This document shows, piece after piece, positions 1-6,800 of a DNA stretch of 64,000 nucleotides (positions are counted from its first letter, which is position 1; each line of letters begins with the position of its first letter). Below the pieces are notes generated by a model, which was not told the DNA's origin, made no database searches, and saw nothing but the letters and a program-made list of their open reading frames with translations. Origin of the DNA: a virus; IMG/VR virus record IMGVR_UViG_3300049893_002759, positions 1-64,000 of that record. One strand, 5' to 3'. Both the position numbers and the translations under genes were made by a program.

Positions 1-119
1 TAAGAAGACTGGCAGAGGAGTATAGTAGGTAGAGCAAGAGTGGTGGGAGCCTCCCCGCGACGGTCAAAATAGTGCTTTTTGACGACGTCACTCACTCTTT
101 TTTCTATCTTTTTCTCCAT
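1..119 (-). CDS. possible partial small ORF running off the left edge
   Basis: An open frame starts at the ATG whose complement is at 117-119 and runs on the minus strand to the window edge without a stop (39 codons visible). The start reads MEKKIEKRVSDVVKKHYFD, which looks like a charged helix. It lies downstream of the minus-strand gene at 227-553 and would be the fifth gene of that cassette. Against it: I see no convincing SD just upstream (only a G-rich run about 30 nt away), and the 3' part is not distinctive. I do not recognise a family. Low confidence; the sequence left of the window decides it. Confidence 0.25.
   Translation of the reverse strand, partial: MEKKIEKRVSDVVKKHYFDRRGEAPTTLALPTILLCQSS
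63..83. repeat. short inverted repeat
   Basis: GTCAAAA at 63-69 is complementary to TTTTGAC at 77-83 with a 7-nt loop. It lies inside the doubtful left-edge ORF and has no clear U-run at the correct distance on either strand, so it is not called a terminator. Otherwise I see no confident gene in 1-226. Confidence 0.4.
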
Positions 120-175
120 CCGTTTCTGCCAATCTTTTGGCTCTATTCCCCCTCTCTTTCTGCCTCACAAGCGTA

Positions 176-192
176 GCCCTGCGTAGCAGGGC
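176..192. repeat. perfect GC-rich hairpin
   Basis: GCCCTGC (176-182) and GCAGGGC (186-192) form a perfect 7-bp stem with loop GTA, flanked by GCGTA and GGAGCG. It lies 3' of the gene at 227-553 and its TA tract. No T-run follows on either strand, so it is more likely a small dispersed palindrome or a transcript-end stabilising fold than a classical terminator. Looking for further copies in the full genome or host would settle that. Confidence 0.55.
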
Positions 193-203
193 GGAGCGTG
201 TGT

Positions 204-237
204 CTATATATATATATATATATATACTATATATAGA
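204..237. repeat. (TA)n self-complementary tract at the end of a minus-strand gene
   Basis: Almost pure alternating TA, broken once by a C near 227. The TAG stop of the minus-strand gene (complement of 227-229) lies inside it, so the mRNA would end in a self-complementary AU hairpin. It is the last of four structured elements that follow the minus-strand genes. A simple-repeat polymerase-slippage tract is the plain alternative. Confidence 0.7.
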
Positions 238-553
238 GTGGACACCAATGACTGTGGGGTAGGTTAAGTTTTGTCCCGCCACACTCACATGGGGGTTTGG
301 CTCTATGCCTCAATCCCCAATAACAAGTGCTCTCTGTCCATATCCAGAAACTTAGTTCTCCAGTAGAGGGTTTAATATATTCTACCTCTACTTGATTAGA
401 AGCCAATATCCCTATTACCTTACCCGGAAGCCATTTGCCTGTAGGCCCTCGGTCTATTACTCCGCTCCAACGAGGGTAATCATCGGCGGCCCCATCCACA
501 AAGGATTGGCCCCTTTCAAATTCAACTTCATCACCTACGTGAAAGGTTACCAT
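227..553 (-). CDS. hypothetical 108-aa protein with C-terminal Cys/His cluster
   Basis: Function not recognised. The reading frame extends further upstream, but that part only translates a TA repeat (IYIYIY). The start at 553 has a clear AAGGAG about 7 nt before ATG, so I take 108 aa. The N-terminus (MVTFHVGDEVEF) reads like a small beta-barrel or SH3/KOW-like fold (weak inference). The C-terminus carries CEC, then HSHWCP, a CxC...HxxWC pattern typical of a small zinc site. It is the fourth gene of the minus-strand cassette, separated from the one before by a 58-nt spacer that contains a 26-bp palindrome. Confidence 0.75.
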   Translation of the reverse strand: MVTFHVGDEVEFERGQSFVDGAADDYPRWSGVIDRGPTGKWLPGKVIGILASNQVEVEYIKPSTGELSFWIWTESTCYWGLRHRAKPPCECGGTKLNLPHSHWCPLYI

Positions 554-585
554 ATTTGTTCTCCTTGTTGTGTGTGTTATACATG

Positions 586-611
586 TATATACATATATAT
601 ATATGTATATA
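586..611. repeat. 26-bp perfect AT palindrome directly after a stop codon
   Basis: Positions 586-611 equal their own reverse complement over 26 bp; the core alternates TA with one C and one G. The TAA stop of the minus-strand gene at 612-1652 (complement of 612-614) abuts it. In RNA it gives a 13-bp arm (about 11 bp plus a small loop), occupying the same relative position as the ribozymes after the two preceding genes. Possible roles are a 3' stability hairpin, an RNase III site or a protein-binding palindrome. Confidence 0.8.
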
Positions 612-1652
612 TTACCACCATGAGTTATCTTCAAAAGGGTCGCGATCGTCAAGATCGTCTGTCGTCTTGATTTTCTTCTTTCTCCATTCCCATTTGGTAT
701 CGTTCTTATATAATTCAATACTAATCTTGCTAGAATTACTGAAAAGAGACGAGCTGTTCAAAAGAGACACTATCCATTCCCCTTCCTCCAAGGGAAGGAA
801 GCCCACTTGCCTCCACTTAGGCTGAATCCTCTTGTCAAACCCTCCATACACATCACCAGGAGACTGGCGGTATGCATCAAATGACAGGAGTAAAGCAACA
901 TACGTTTGTCTCACTTCACAAACGAGACCTCCTATATGTCCACGCTGAAATCGTTTATTCTCTTGCATGGTAAACTGGCGCTTTATGCCAGGACGAGCCC
1001 ATATTTGAGCTGGTTCTAAGTGGTGGATGATGCCATATCCAGGGTCAACAACAATGTCAACCCCAAGACTGACAAGTAGCTTGCTCCATCGGTTTACTTT
1101 GGCATTAGCAATGTCTCTGATAAGAGCCCACCAGATAGCAGCCAATCGTTGTGGGCCAACACTGGCCAATATCTTTATCCACTTAAAGTGTTTTTCGATA
1201 ATTTCTTCTTCATTCGTTAATGCAGCATTAACCAATAAGTCAATACTCGGATAGTCAGGGAATTTTTCCTTTAATTGAGTGAGTCGCTCTTCGGCATACT
1301 GCCAATCCTGGAAACGCCCCAAGTCTACCACTCTACCAGTTATCGTGCCTTCAATTATGAAGGCTCTTTGCTGACCAAACTCACCTTCAGGAAGGCCAGG
1401 GACATAGAAATACAGTCCCGTAGGAGTGTTAAAGCTGTTGCGCATATTGCACGTAGTATGCGATATGTGGTCTACATACCGCCGTACAGATACTGTCTCT
1501 ACCGGTAAGGGAGACACTGACGATCGAGGCTTTACTGCAAGCCACGACACATAGGTGTCATAGTCATAGGGATAATAAGGCGCATACTCATCATGTTGCT
1601 CACCATACTCACTGTCCATATTATCAAGGATCAAGCTGGTGTTGCTGTTCAT
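612..1652 (-). CDS. hypothetical phage protein, possibly ADP-ribosyltransferase-like fold
   Basis: 346 aa from the ATG at 1652, which has GGGAG 6 nt upstream; the extra 15 upstream codons have no SD. I do not recognise a named family with certainty. Visible blocks are NSFNTPTGLYFYVPG (about 72-86), RVVDLG (107-112) and a segment ending VVDPGYGIIHHLEP (about 201-214). This order of a start block, a central helical region with paired Trp and a G-I-I-H-x-x-E-P end resembles uncharacterised phage proteins with an ART-like layout (inference). The C-terminus is strongly basic then acidic (WRKKKIKTTDDLDDRDPFED). Third gene of the minus-strand cassette; hammerhead ribozyme 1 lies 53 nt upstream of its start. 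Confidence 0.8.
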   Translation of the reverse strand: MNSNTSLILDNMDSEYGEQHDEYAPYYPYDYDTYVSWLAVKPRSSVSPLPVETVSVRRYVDHISHTTCNMRNSFNTPTGLYFYVPGLPEGEFGQQRAFIIEGTITGRVVDLGRFQDWQYAEERLTQLKEKFPDYPSIDLLVNAALTNEEEIIEKHFKWIKILASVGPQRLAAIWWALIRDIANAKVNRWSKLLVSLGVDIVVDPGYGIIHHLEPAQIWARPGIKRQFTMQENKRFQRGHIGGLVCEVRQTYVALLLSFDAYRQSPGDVYGGFDKRIQPKWRQVGFLPLEEGEWIVSLLNSSSLFSNSSKISIELYKNDTKWEWRKKKIKTTDDLDDRDPFEDNSWW

Positions 1653-1705
1653 GGCATACTCCCTGTGCTTGGTATAGTGTATATACACCATGTACATACA
1701 CTACT

Positions 1706-1760
1706 GGACTCATCAGGTAGTGCATTACACTACTACAGGGCAAGAAGCCCTGTTTCGTCC
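1706..1760 (-). ncRNA. type II hammerhead ribozyme (copy 1)
   Basis: Read on the minus strand from 1760, this 55-nt element has every conserved hammerhead core position: GGAC + GAAA, stem III CAGGGC/GCCCTG with loop TTCTT, then TA, stem I GTAGTG/CACTAC with loop TAATG, then CTGATGA and GTCC. GGAC and GTCC close stem II at the open ends, which makes it type II. Predicted self-cleavage follows the A at minus-strand nucleotide 27 (between 1734 and 1733). It begins 2 nt after the stop codon of the gene at 1763-2053 and lies upstream of the SD of the gene at 612-1652. Copy 2 has the same architecture with different, compensating stem sequences. Confidence 0.95.
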
Positions 1761-1762
1761 TA

Positions 1763-2053
1763 TTATTTATGGTTACGTTGTAGCCACTGCATACCTGTAC
1801 GATATGCAGCTAACGCGTTTTCGTTTTCGACTAATGCTGTGTCTAGAGTATGATTATATTGTACCTCTGACCGCTCGAGCTTATGTACAATCCTCGATGC
1901 CCAAGGCCTGTAACCTAGCACAAGTTGTACGAGAGATACAGGTAAGAGTACAACATGTACTAGTGCCGTAAGCCACATACGAAGTGTAGCAGCAAGGAAA
2001 CGAAGAATAAGAACAAGAACAACGATACCAACACCAACGATGATCTCTCTCAT
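1763..2053 (-). CDS. small membrane protein, two predicted TM helices
   Basis: 96 aa, with AGGAG 6 nt before the ATG at 2053. Residues 4-22 (IIVGVGIVVLVLILRFLAA) and about 28-48 are strongly hydrophobic, forming two membrane helices or a hairpin; the C-terminal half is polar and probably soluble. The family is not recognised. Size and topology would fit a holin-like or host-membrane-modifying protein, but nothing in the sequence proves it. It is bounded on both sides by hammerhead ribozymes (2076-2130 upstream, 1706-1760 downstream), so cleavage of a polycistronic RNA would release it as a single-gene message. Confidence 0.8.
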   Translation of the reverse strand: MREIIVGVGIVVLVLILRFLAATLRMWLTALVHVVLLPVSLVQLVLGYRPWASRIVHKLERSEVQYNHTLDTALVENENALAAYRTGMQWLQRNHK

Positions 2054-2075
2054 GACTTACTCCTGGTTTACTGAT

Positions 2076-2130
2076 GGACTCATCAGTGCACGCATCACGT
2101 GCAGACAGGACACGAGGTCCTGTTTCGTCC
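2076..2130 (-). ncRNA. type II hammerhead ribozyme (copy 2)
   Basis: Read on the minus strand from 2130: GGAC + GAAA, stem III CAGGAC/GTCCTG with loop CTCGT, TC (cleavage after C, between 2104 and 2103), stem I TGCACG/CGTGCA with loop TGATG, then CTGATGA and GTCC. All catalytic core nucleotides are present. It is 55 nt long, exactly like copy 1; stem I is wholly different between copies yet fully paired in each, and stem III differs by one compensated pair. It starts 8 nt after the stop of the gene at 2139-2306 and ends 22 nt before the ATG at 2053. Confidence 0.95.
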
Positions 2131-2138
2131 TACTTATG

Positions 2139-2306
2139 TTATTTCCACACTCTTACCCACGTGACAACCATATCTAGCCTCGAACAGACCAGACGGTTGA
2201 TAATATCAGTACGTGTATCACTAGCATCAATCCGTGCTGCTTCGAACTCCTCTTGAGTAAAGGTAAGGCGACCGAATACTGTTTGCACAATAATGTTTTC
2301 TTCCAT
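2139..2306 (-). CDS. hypothetical 55-aa acidic/helical protein
   Basis: Starts at the ATG at 2306 (MEENIIVQTVFG), with AAAGGA 7 nt upstream; the frame is open further upstream, but that would place translation through the leader hairpin at 2327-2373, so the short form is preferred. It contains FTQEEFEAARIDASD and a Trp/Val-rich C-terminus. No family recognised; the size suits a small regulatory or early phage protein. First gene of the minus-strand cassette. Confidence 0.65.
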   Translation of the reverse strand: MEENIIVQTVFGRLTFTQEEFEAARIDASDTRTDIINRLVCSRLDMVVTWVRVWK

Positions 2307-2326
2307 GATTTGTTCCTTTGTTGTTA

Positions 2327-2373
2327 AAGCTTTGTAGTCTAGACAGAGAATTCTGTCACTCGACCACAAGCTT
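2327..2373 (-). promoter_or_regulatory. leader RNA hairpin upstream of the minus-strand cassette
   Basis: Three stacked helices: AAGCTT at 2327-2332 pairs with the identical (self-complementary) AAGCTT at 2368-2373; GTAGTC (2334-2339) faces GACCAC (2362-2367); and GACAGA (2342-2347) pairs with TCTGTC (2352-2357) around loop GAAT. The middle helix has an A-C mismatch if read from the plus strand but a G-U wobble on the minus strand, so the fold fits minus-strand RNA. It ends 20 nt before the ATG at 2306 and could control translation or protect the 5' end. Confidence 0.6.
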
Positions 2374-2381
2374 TGTTTTAT

Positions 2382-2431
2382 CAGATCGACCCCGGGGGTC
2401 CGTTAGGATAAAGGATCCCTTAGATCGATCT
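2382..2431. promoter_or_regulatory. cluster of nested palindromes upstream of the minus-strand cassette
   Basis: AGATCGA (2382-2388) and TCGATCT (2425-2431) are inverted repeats enclosing GACCCCGGGGGTC (2388-2400), AAGGATCCCTT (2411-2421) and GATCGATC (2423-2430). The density of palindromes is unlike the rest of the window. It could be an operator array or a further structured RNA in the leader. Just beyond it, the complement of 2434-2439 reads TATAGT, a possible minus-strand -10, but no good -35 is visible. Confidence 0.45.
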
Positions 2432-2618
2432 TAACTATACCTCCCACCCACCAAAAATAATTTCCAACCTACTACTTACTAGTACCGTCATTTTTGAAAT
2501 AGAAATCCAAATTTGCCCTATATAGGCGCTTTTGTTTCAGAAAAATAATTTCTATTTCTCGGCATAAATGGCGCTTTCTCGACCCAGATGCTATACTTTT
2601 ACCTACTGGAGTTATCTG
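2432..2618. promoter_or_regulatory. divergent spacer with inverted and direct repeats and plus-strand promoter candidate
   Basis: No gene seen. GAAATAGAAAT (2496-2506) and ATTTCTATTTC (2548-2558) are an 11-bp perfect inverted repeat. TATAGGCGCTTTT (from about 2521) and AAATGGCGCTTTC (from about 2566) share GGCGCTTT as a direct repeat with a 45-bp period. TATACT at 2592-2597 is a possible -10 for the gene at 2619, which has GGAG 7 nt before its ATG; no TTGACA-like -35 stands out. The strand of all confident genes switches here. Confidence 0.5.
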
Positions 2619-2900
2619 ATGAATCAGAATGATATGACCGATGAAGAACTTGAAGTCTACGAAGAACAAACTCGCGTAATAGAAGATCGTCTTGATAGGC
2701 TTGAACTATTACGAAGAGAACTTAATTCTTCTCATCTTGAGAAGATGTATGCTATTAAAAGATCTCAGACACTCGGCCCAGCTTGCCCCTACTACAAGAA
2801 AGCTAAACGTCTCTGGGAAGAACAGCAGCAATTACAGCTTATTAATAAACTTCATGCTATTCTTGAAGAGTTCAAAGATATTTTAGTTGAATCAAAATAG
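2619..2900 (+). CDS. hypothetical 93-aa coiled-coil-type protein
   Basis: Start chosen at 2619 (MNQNDMTDEELEV) because GGAG lies 7 nt upstream; an earlier in-frame ATG at 2568 has no SD. The protein is almost wholly helical and charged, with heptad-like EERLDRLELLRREL and WEEQQQLQLINKL segments joined by a GPACPYYKKAKRLW loop. No family recognised. It is the first gene of the long plus-strand late block, 12 nt before the Cys-cluster protein, so a small packaging or assembly partner is possible. Confidence 0.75.
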   Translation: MNQNDMTDEELEVYEEQTRVIEDRLDRLELLRRELNSSHLEKMYAIKRSQTLGPACPYYKKAKRLWEEQQQLQLINKLHAILEEFKDILVESK

Positions 2901-2912
2901 GAGTTTATATAT

Positions 2913-3770
2913 ATGTCTGATATAGCTGATGATGATGTACAAATTGGCCCAAGAGCGCCTGGTGTTAATACATTAACATCTTTAACTAGACAAACTTGGA
3001 ATGATCCAGCTACTAAAACTAAAGATGGACTTCTACATATTCTTGATCAGTCTTTTAGTGATTATAATGAAATTGAACTAACTCAAGCAGAAAGCGAAAA
3101 ACTCTCTGCTACATTAAAACGTCTTTCTACTGGAGCTTCTTCTTTTGCTCTATTAAACTGTCAAGGTAATGAATGTCCATTTGCTTCACGTTGTCCATTA
3201 GTACAAATGAGTAAAACACCTGACAGACCTCATGGCAAAGCTCCAGTTAATCAAGATTGTCTTTTAGAAGCAACTCTACTTAGAGACAGCGCTACGTCTT
3301 ATATACAAGAATATCAAGTAGATCCAGTTAACTTTACTGAAGTAAACATTGTTACTGAACTTGCAGAAATCGAAGTATTACTTTGGAGAATTAATATGCA
3401 ACTTGGTGTTGGCGAAAATGCCCTTCTTGTTATTAATCAAACAGTAGGATTTGACAGACAGACCGGTCAACCTATTACTCAACAACAGGTTTCTCCACTG
3501 TTTGAACAAAAACAAAAACTAGCAGCTAGAAAAAGTAAATTAACCAAGCTGATGGTTGGGGATAGACAAGAAAAATACAAGAAAGAAGCAGCACTCAAAC
3601 AAAAACCAGATGCTGACGCTTCTTCTCAAATGTCTGATGTCAAAAAGCAATTACAAGCTCTTCAAACAAAACTTGCTAATCAAGCTCGCACAACGGACCC
3701 ATCAACTATTATTGATGCTGAAACTATATCTCCAGAAGACTTTATGAGCAGCGAGGTTGATAAAACATGA
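2913..3770 (+). CDS. Cys-cluster protein, possible packaging partner upstream of terminase
   Basis: 285 aa, SD AGGAG 9 nt upstream. A central cluster NCQGNECPFASRCPLVQ (about residues 83-99) with a further Cys at 115 suggests a metal site. The flanking region is helical, and the C-terminal quarter is Lys/Gln-rich coiled coil (about 200-260) ending in an acidic tail. I have an impression of similar CPxxxxCPL proteins near terminase genes in large phages, which would fit a terminase small subunit or DNA-binding partner, but I cannot confirm it; TerL lies 5 kb downstream, not adjacent. Confidence 0.7.
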   Translation: MSDIADDDVQIGPRAPGVNTLTSLTRQTWNDPATKTKDGLLHILDQSFSDYNEIELTQAESEKLSATLKRLSTGASSFALLNCQGNECPFASRCPLVQMSKTPDRPHGKAPVNQDCLLEATLLRDSATSYIQEYQVDPVNFTEVNIVTELAEIEVLLWRINMQLGVGENALLVINQTVGFDRQTGQPITQQQVSPLFEQKQKLAARKSKLTKLMVGDRQEKYKKEAALKQKPDADASSQMSDVKKQLQALQTKLANQARTTDPSTIIDAETISPEDFMSSEVDKT

Positions 3771-3805
3771 AGTCTTTTATATTTGTGTTCTACACAAATA
3801 ACTTC
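3769..3805 (+). promoter_or_regulatory. intergenic hairpin before the 1173-aa gene
   Basis: ATTTGTGT (3781-3788) and ACACAAAT (3792-3799) form a perfect 8-bp stem with loop TCT, extended by GAAGT (3769-3773) facing ACTTC (3801-3805) across an internal loop. No T-run follows, so it is not a typical terminator. It sits between a stop codon and a GTG start with a weak SD, a position suited to translational control or RNA processing. Confidence 0.5.
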
Positions 3806-3831
3806 ACAAATCAAGTCGGTGAAGATAAGAA

Positions 3832-6800
3832 GTGAAAAATATTAATCTAAGATCGCCCATTTGGCTAGATATTGAAACTGGAGGTATTGATCCTTCTAAG
3901 TCTAGTATTCTGTCTATTGCTAGTGGACAAGGTACAGACATTAGATCTACATTTTCTGCACCCCAAGCGGGCACATTTCTTTCTGCCTTTTCGGAAGAAA
4001 AAATTATTCCACAACTTCGTGGCAAGTCTCTTTTGTCAGAAAAGCAAAATATCGAATCCCTGATACAACAGCTGGAAACTAATCCACGTACTCCCATAGC
4101 AGGATTTAATATCAGGGGATTCGATATTGGATTCATACAGCGCAGAGCTAGAACTTATGGCTTAGAAAAACGATTTCTACAGACTATGAGAAATAGAGAA
4201 GTATTGGATCCTGCTAATTCAGTGAAAGATATTGTTGCATCTGCTATTAGTAGACATGCAGATATAGGTACATTTAATCAAAGTTTGGGTGCAGCAAGTT
4301 GGCAAGAAGCTGAATCAGTATTTGGAGAACTTCCCTTTAGTAAAAGGCCAGTTGAATATAACCTTCTTGCTCAGGTAAAAGGTTATCTTACAGCTAATAG
4401 AGAAACAGCAATGTTTAAGGGATGGAAGCTAGAAGACTTATATAAGTTACTTCCAGGAGAAGGTATAAAAGGTCAGGCTCACGAAGCTGCCACAGACATT
4501 AAGATGACTCAAAGAGTGATGCAAGCTGCTCGGAGTGGAGAACTAGAAAAAGAGTTACAAAATCCAACTAAAGCTCTCCAATGGATGGAAACAGTAAAGG
4601 CCAGGGGCTTTGGGAAATTCCAAACCGAACGCTTGCTAGCGCAAGCGGATATAGATCAATTAGGATTAAAAGTACCACGTTGGTGGCAAACTAAACAAGC
4701 CAAAATTGCTGGACTAGGCCTAGCAGCCGTTGTGGCAGCAAGCTTGTTTTCTGGCAAAGATGATGAATATAACACGATAGAAGGTCTTCCTCATGGTGGC
4801 TTTGCCCAATCAGGTAGATTACAGCTTACAGAGTTTGGTTCTGGTTATCGAGGTATTATAAAAATCAGTAAGCTTCTAACGCAGAATAATCCTTTTGCTA
4901 CTAACTCTAGTGTAGCTAATGCTGGAGATATTCGTTATGCAGCAAAATATATTCGAAATCTTGAACAGGGCTTTAAAAAGTCAGGTATGTCTCATGAAGT
5001 AGCACAGGCCTTTACAGATGTTAAAACAGAAATACGAACTGCTATAGAAGCAGGACATAAAGATATCATTTCTGTATTTGAAGAAAATCTTCATAATACT
5101 GCTGATAGGCTGGGTGTTAGTCCTGTTTCTTATCTGAAAGAAATAATTAGACACGAAAACGTTCATGTGGGGATTCGTGTCAATAAACCATCTTTAGGTC
5201 GTGGCATCTTTGAATTGGATCAGCAAGAAAATCTTATTACAGATTTTGAAGAACTGAAAACATTTGCAAAAGAACATGGTATTAAACCGTCTTCGTTATA
5301 TACTTGGTCTAGTAGATTACTTCAACATAATTATAATAATAAAAATGTTGATTTATATTTAGAAGAAAGATTAGCTTGGGGTATTCAGCATGCTACACGA
5401 ACAGGTTCTCGTGGGCGTCTTGCTGCAACAGGCATTCCTGCAGAAGGTCTTTATTCTGCAACTAAAGAACAGTTTATTCAATCTTATTCACCAAATTCAC
5501 CTTTATCTTCATCAGAGTCTGAGTTTCTTGATGCTTTATACCAACCTCTTTCTACAAAAGAAATGCAAGTTGGTTTAGAATTTGAACGACAAGGTCGAGT
5601 ATCTCGTTTAGCGAAAGCCAAATATTTTAAAGAATGGATTGACGTTAAAACGCCAGTTACACAAAATGCGTTTTCTGGATTTGATGATAATTTCAATACA
5701 ATTGAAGGATTAAATCACACCGGTATTGCTGGTGTTCGTCGTAAAAAGATTACAGATTTTGGATCTGGTTTCACAACAGCTAAAGGTGTCGCAGAGCATT
5801 TAACTAAAACAGCTACTACTGGCCTTAAAGAAGTCGTTAATAGCGCTGTTGTAAAAGAAACTTTACAATTAGAATCTGAAGGAATAGCTCGTCAATTATT
5901 GGATGGCAGAGAGGCTGCCAATATAATAGAAGGTCTCGATCATTCAGGTATAGCTTCAATATTGCGTAAAAATACAGACTTTAGTTCTCCTGCTGTAGGA
6001 GCACGTACGCTACGTCGTGCTGAACGTTTATATAAATCGACAATGCGAGCTTCATTGCAGGAAGCTGGATATAAAGGCAAAATAGATTGGTTAAGTCATA
6101 TAGATGAAGATACTGGAGATATTGTATTAGCAGCTCGTAATGCTAAAGGAGAACGACTAATGGGTATTCAGCGTTCTCTGCAAGAAGGAACAGTTAGTTT
6201 AACAAGTATAGAAATTGATCCAAGTTTGCGTGGTGGTCTTGGTCGTCGTTTTTATGAACTAGAAGGCAGAATGCTTAAGCGTTTGGGCTTTGAGGGTGCT
6301 GAGATTACATCCCCGGTTGCTAATCCAGTAACAGGTAGAATGCAAGCTCAAATGTATGGATCTAAACCAATGTCTATTTTTAATAGAGATCTTGAAGAAG
6401 CCTATGGTGTAAATCCAACTGAATTTCATGAAATGTTAATGTCCAAGAAAATGACAAAAGAACAGTGGGAAGCTGTTGGACTTGCTCCTACTTTTGTGGG
6501 TCGTATTCCTACTCGTAATTCTGCAAATAACACAATAGACGGAATGGGCCATTCTGGTATTGCTCATAAGCTTAGAAAATTACTTTCGCCATTTGGATCT
6601 AAATGGGATGGACTTAGAAACTTTATACAAGGCACAGAAACGTTTCAAGAAATGATATCCAGTAAAGGATTTCAGAAAGCCCTCAAAGATGCTGTTACTG
6701 TTAGACAATTAGGAATACCTGGTGCATTTGGTTCAGTACATGAAATGCGTGCAACCTTTAGGGGTCGTGAATTTTCATTTGCTCGTAAAACTGGATCTAT

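Noticed and set aside
176-192. Host-type dispersed palindrome as evidence for a particular host group
   Set aside because: The GCCCTGC-GTA-GCAGGGC hairpin resembles small palindromes in some bacterial genomes, but a single copy is not enough to name a host.
88-288. 66-aa minus-strand open frame containing repeated IY
   Set aside because: It is largely a translation of the (TA)n tract, starts inside the real gene at 227-553 and has no SD.
1763-2053. Holin call for the two-helix membrane protein
   Set aside because: Topology fits but no lysin gene is adjacent and no family signature is visible.
2614-2645. Plus-strand CTGATGA near 2616, possible third hammerhead
   Set aside because: No GAAA block after a matching stem II, and no stems I or III; the ATG is the start of the gene at 2619.
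3769-3805. Terminator between 2913-3770 and 3832-7353
   Set aside because: A good hairpin but no T-run on the plus strand and GC-poor; kept only as a regulatory hairpin.
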